NCBI RefSeq assembly: GCF_001522545.3
Contig: NC_031783.1
Location: forward strand, 7,403,433-7,467,432
Length of the DNA: 64,000 nt
Origin: Parus major
Lineage: Eukaryota; Chordata; Aves; Passeriformes; Paridae
Direction of reading: 5' to 3'
Shown: piece by piece, positions 60,334 through 64,000 of the stretch
How positions within the stretch are numbered: position 1 is the stretch's first letter
Layout of the letters: every line of letters begins with the position of its first letter
Notes under the pieces: generated by a model
What the model was told of the DNA's origin: nothing
Databases searched by the model: none
The model's input: only the letters and a program-made list of their open reading frames with translations
Made by a program: the position numbers and the translations under genes

Positions 60334-63300
60334 CTGAAAATGAAACACAGACAAAAATATTCTCATGCATCTGGAGGTCCAAGGTGCTCTTCTATTTGTC
60401 CAAGGTTATCTTCTACTATTATCAATGCTATTATTGAAAATTATCAATTATCTACTATTGATGCACAATATCATCATACAGAACCAAGGCAATTTTACAA
60501 ATAAATGTTTCCATGCAGCTGTAGGAGATAAAAGCTTTGCATCACTAAGATTACATTTCAGACAACTTCCAACTCAGCTGTAGTGAATGAGCAAAAGAAA
60601 TACCATATTCCACACCTTTTATCAGGATCCCCAGTCTGCTGGAATACTCACACATCTAAATAAACAAGATGTTTTCTAAGGTGAAAAGGAAGTTAGATGT
60701 TAAATAGGAGACTTGGCAGGTTGAGTTTATGAATGGACTTGATTACCTGAATATGCAGCCTAATGGAAAGAGCTGGATAATTAGTATTTTAAACCTACTG
60801 CCTTTAGGTCTCCACTAATGTACTCCATAAACACAGACAGAAAGTAATTGCAGAATACATTTATTTAAAGGTTCAAAGCCTTAAAAATTTTATGTTCTTG
60901 TTTAGTTCTAAAAGCAATGTGCTGTTGTGTCTTATGATTAATCCTGAGTTCTGTAACTAACTGTAACCAATTAAATCTCCATGTGAAGTTATACTGGAGT
61001 CAACAGGGCAGGGTGACTCTGCAGAGTCGGTAGAAATAAAAGTATACTTTAAAATTCTCCTATACATTCAGTTTGTTTTGAAAATGGCGAAATTTCTGAT
61101 ATGAATAATTGTTTTCTAACAAAGCAGAGCAGTTTATAGCGGTTTTAGCAGGGAAATTTTGTTTCTTCAGCTCCCTCTTCTGGCAGAATAAAAACATCAT
61201 TGTCTCATTGAATTAACTTAAAAAAATGTTAGTGCATCTCACCCTTTTCAGATGTCAGCAAGATCTCAGGCTTCATACTTTTGAAATTTTTTGTATACAA
61301 ACCAAACAGTTCATAGTATTAACAAGAGAGTAATAAATTTTCACAGTAAAAAATGAAGCAATATGCCAAGCAGACTCTTGAAAGGAAAAAGCTGGACCAG
61401 TGAACCTTTTCATTCTCTAGCTTAGGTGGCATTAATTGTAACCAGTCCAAAAGCAGACCAGAAAAGGCAAACAAGATTTTGCAGTGTTTATTACAGAGAA
61501 ATCAACTTTGGGCTTAAGCTTTTGTGGCTTCAAATAGGATATGAATTATGTTCTCAGAAAAGGTTTATGCCCATGTAAAGAACTGAGAGCTAAAGAGTTA
61601 AGAACTTTCTATAGAAATTAGGTTAGACAAGGTAAGAAACAGAGGTATAACCACTATTTAATATATTTCATTGAGAATTTAGGTCAAAATATTGTATTAA
61701 ACTGCTAATATAGTCAGACTGTCTCTATCTGACCCTTTTCAGATTTGTAATAATATAAGAGAGTACAATTTGGCCAGTTGAACTTTTAGGGAAATGGTAA
61801 AGCCATTTGGTGCCAGATGAAAGCAAGCATTCCTTGCACAGAGGAGGAGGTACATGGTGTCCAGCTGCATATTTATGCATGGTATAGGAAATCTAGTCAC
61901 TGATAAAAGTGCTTCAAAAACGACACTGCACCCACCTTTTTGATTTCTCTCAGCAGGTGGTTTGCCAAGGTTCTGTTTTGGGTAAGTCAGCAAAGATGCT
62001 TTTGGAAGAACATTCTGGGTACTTTCTTCTTTACCACCATGTAAGAAATGAGAGAGAATTCCATACAGGAGAGGTCTGCTTAAGGGAGAAATTACAAAAG
62101 TAGTCTATAAAGTCCATGAAATATTGGGCATTAAAATATACAGCCTTCTCCCAGGACTTCTCAGATCTTAGTACTTACTTCTACAATCTGTACTGACATC
62201 TTTAATGACTTAAAACACATCCAAATATCATTAAATAAATAAGCACAGACCTAAACTCCCCCATAACACCAACACTGCCCCAAAAAGCTCAGACTAAGAG
62301 ACACTGTCCACTGAACTCCCGCTCCCCTGGCAGGTGATGAACTGGAGTGTGTTTAGCACAGCAGCACAGATCCACATTCTCACCCATGGATCAGAAGGAT
62401 CCACACACTCACAGGAGATCAGACTTTGGTGGACTATAGGCCAGTCCACCACAGTACATCTCAAACTTGGCTCTTCCTAAGCAGCTGACAGGTTCAGACA
62501 GCACAAGGTACAGACAATGCTGAGCCTGTCTGAACCTGCTTCAGCCCTCAGGTCAGTAATGCAGTTTTATTGGAGCATTCTGATTTTGTATCTAATCTCA
62601 CAGTAACCTTTTTATTGCTCTGCACAGCAACTCCCAGATACACAAAAAGCAGATCTACTTTCTGTAGAAAGCAGACTGTATTGGTAAGACAGCTGTGTTT
62701 TGGTGTGCAAGGGCACTATCTGGAAAATGCCACCGTGTTGGCAGAATTCAGTGTTAGTTTGGAGTATGTCTGAAAATGGCCCCATGTTTGGCATTGTGAA
62801 GCTGAATCCAGCATATTAAAACAGGTGTGGGATCAGCCATATTTCAGTTGGTGAGAACATTTAAATTTGATTTATAACTACACTAAAGAGAAAAATATAC
62901 TGGTATGCAGAATATAGAATATACTGTGCATTCCAAAATTCCATCTTACACTGATTTTCCACTTGCATCTTCAACTATATTCAGCTCTCTGGCAAGAAAT
63001 TCTCTATCCAAGGGCACTTGAGGCTGGCCGGATTCTGGAAAACAAAATCCCTGAACCTTAAGACTGTTAAGAAAAATGTCACCAATTAGCAGAAGACTTC
63101 AAAAGATCAAGAGAGCAACCACCTCCCTTTTAGACTATTAATAACTAACAGTGTATTGTGATTCCAAGGAACTCAAGCATTAGGGATTCATACTGGTATA
63201 ATTTACAATAGCACATTACAATTTGTATCTTCACTCCTAAAGAATCTAAGAAAAATATTAAAGAAGTCTTACAGTGTAAAGATAAATTCATCAGGCAAAC

Positions 63301-63829
63301 AGTTCTTTCTCTATACTACTCTCTGGCATTTCAAGAAATTTGAGTTCGCAGGCTGTTACCAAGTTTTCTTGCTCTTGCATCAACTACTCTGTTAAACAAT
63401 TTACCTCAGGGCTAAAGGAGCAGAGAGTAAGTTTTCTTGAAAACTAATGAGTGATTTGGTTTAATGCTGCAAGTAGAGCTGTGGAGAGGCTGCTTGTATC
63501 GTGTTAATTCCCAAGAGAAGACAAGGTTATACAGCTTGTCACACTTACTAATTCAATAATATCAACAGAATTATTCATTCACCCAATCACTGATTACTGT
63601 TACAGCGATGACACAAATTCATTGCCAATACCTGCAGTCAACACAGATGCTGTGTATTTATACTTGTTGTACTCCAGGTATTCCCGAATGAGCTCGTTGA
63701 TCAGGAGGTTCTCCCGGGACAGCGTCGGCCGCGGCTCGCTCCGGTCATCCAGGGCATTGAACACTTCAGCTCTGATCCTCGCTTTGATTTGGGCAAGAGC
63801 TCCTCTTTTTTCCAATGTGTCCTTTAAAA
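60257..63829 (-). CDS. CEP20: CEP20 (FOPNL/FOR20), split coding region, exons 2-5
   Basis: CEP20 is a small FOP-related protein of centrosomes and centriolar satellites, needed for ciliogenesis in mammals. Four exons join in phase to encode residues about 10-175; the human protein has 174. The N-terminal part (LKDTLEKRGALAQIKARIRA, then EVFNALDDRSEPRP) and the LisH motif (LLINELIREYLEYNKYKYTA) are strongly conserved. The next segment ESGQPQVPLDREF and PLLYGILSHFLHG also fit. The C-terminal 50 or so residues are divergent but keep human length. Exon 1, with the usual start and about ten codons, lies beyond the right edge. It is upstream of MYH11 on the same strand, as in human. Confidence 0.95.
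60334..61935. other. CEP20 intron 4
   Basis: 1.6 kb, AT-rich. No gene, repeat or RNA recognised. Confidence 0.5.
61936..62075 (-). CDS. CEP20: CEP20 exon 4
   Basis: A 140-nt exon after TTAAGCAG reading VPLLYGILSHFLHGGKEEST, then QNVLPKASLLTYPKQNLGKP and PAERNQK, with donor GTGGGT. PLLYGIL-HFL matches the family; the rest is a variable, polar segment. Confidence 0.9.
62076..62949. other. CEP20 intron 3
   Basis: 0.9 kb. Nothing recognised beyond splice signals. Confidence 0.5.
62950..63034 (-). CDS. CEP20: CEP20 exon 3
   Basis: An 85-nt exon, acceptor TTTTCCAG, donor GTAAGA, reading ESGQPQVPLDREFLARELNI then VEDASGKSV across its junctions. It aligns with human ESGQPVVPLDRQFLIHELN. Too short for ORF detection. 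Confidence 0.92.
63035..63631. other. CEP20 intron 2
   Basis: 0.6 kb. Nothing recognised beyond splice signals. Confidence 0.5.
63632..63829 (-). CDS. CEP20: CEP20 exon 2, FOP-like N-terminus and LisH
   Basis: A 198-nt exon. It opens by completing a Val codon, then LKDTLEKRG, and ends SVLTA plus one base. The LisH dimerisation motif lies at its 3' half. Donor GTATTGG. The acceptor GGTGATAG is weak in pyrimidines, but its phase fits the human gene. An in-frame ATG nine bases before the exon could act as an alternative start. Confidence 0.93.
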
Positions 63830-64000
63830 CTATCACCATAGAAAGGGGCGTTAAATTAAAGCCCAACACACCAAGCAGCTGCATTAATTAGCCCCGATAC
63901 CCACAGAGTTTTGGCGTGTGCCCAGTGCTAAAGCGATAAGGGGCCAGCACCCGCCACGCTGGTGGACCCAGGCACGTCACAGATAACAGCTAAGCCTTCA
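63830..64000. other. Part of CEP20 intron 1 or 5' region
   Basis: Sequence upstream of CEP20 exon 2. The expected first coding exon (start plus about ten codons) is not visible here. Confidence 0.5.

Overview
The window is vertebrate nuclear DNA, almost certainly from a bird. Two split genes lie head to tail on the minus strand, and nearly all of the window belongs to MYH11, smooth-muscle myosin heavy chain. The translated exons follow the chicken gizzard heavy chain as I remember it, with compact introns and almost no recognisable interspersed repeats. No species can be named. The order CEP20 (FOPNL) then MYH11 on one strand matches human 16p13.11, so the neighbourhood looks conserved.

MYH11 runs from a TATA-type promoter near 54.54 kb down to position 1, where the last coding exon is cut by the window edge. 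I placed a non-coding exon 1 (about 54450-54510), 39 constitutive coding exons (numbered 2-40), the start of the final SM1 tail exon (1-119), and two alternative exons. One is the 21-nt loop-1 exon (QGPSFAY, the SM-B insert) at 28317-28337. The other is a 32-nt SM2 tail exon at 2936-2967. Every junction keeps phase, no exon contains an internal stop or frameshift, and the SM1/SM-A reading frame in the window reaches about residue 1968, against 1972 for the human protein. The order along the protein is: SH3-like N-terminus and motor head (exons 2-19, 48.5-17.5 kb), converter and two IQ motifs (exons 18-20), then the coiled-coil rod (exons 21-40, 15.7-4.1 kb) and the non-helical tail.

CEP20 fills about 59.9-63.8 kb. 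Exons 2-5, the stop codon and candidate poly(A) signals are present; exon 1 with the usual start lies beyond the right edge. The protein is a LisH-containing centrosome and centriolar-satellite factor. Between the CEP20 3' end and the MYH11 promoter lie about 5.3 kb with no gene, including one-mismatch CArG elements. Perfect CArG boxes also occur in MYH11 introns 1, 2 and 4.

The points most worth checking are: an apparent minor-class (U12-type) intron between MYH11 exons 7 and 8; the bird form of the SM2 exon; a GC-rich patch in intron 2 with a CArG pair and a TATA-like motif; and a long hairpin in intron 3.
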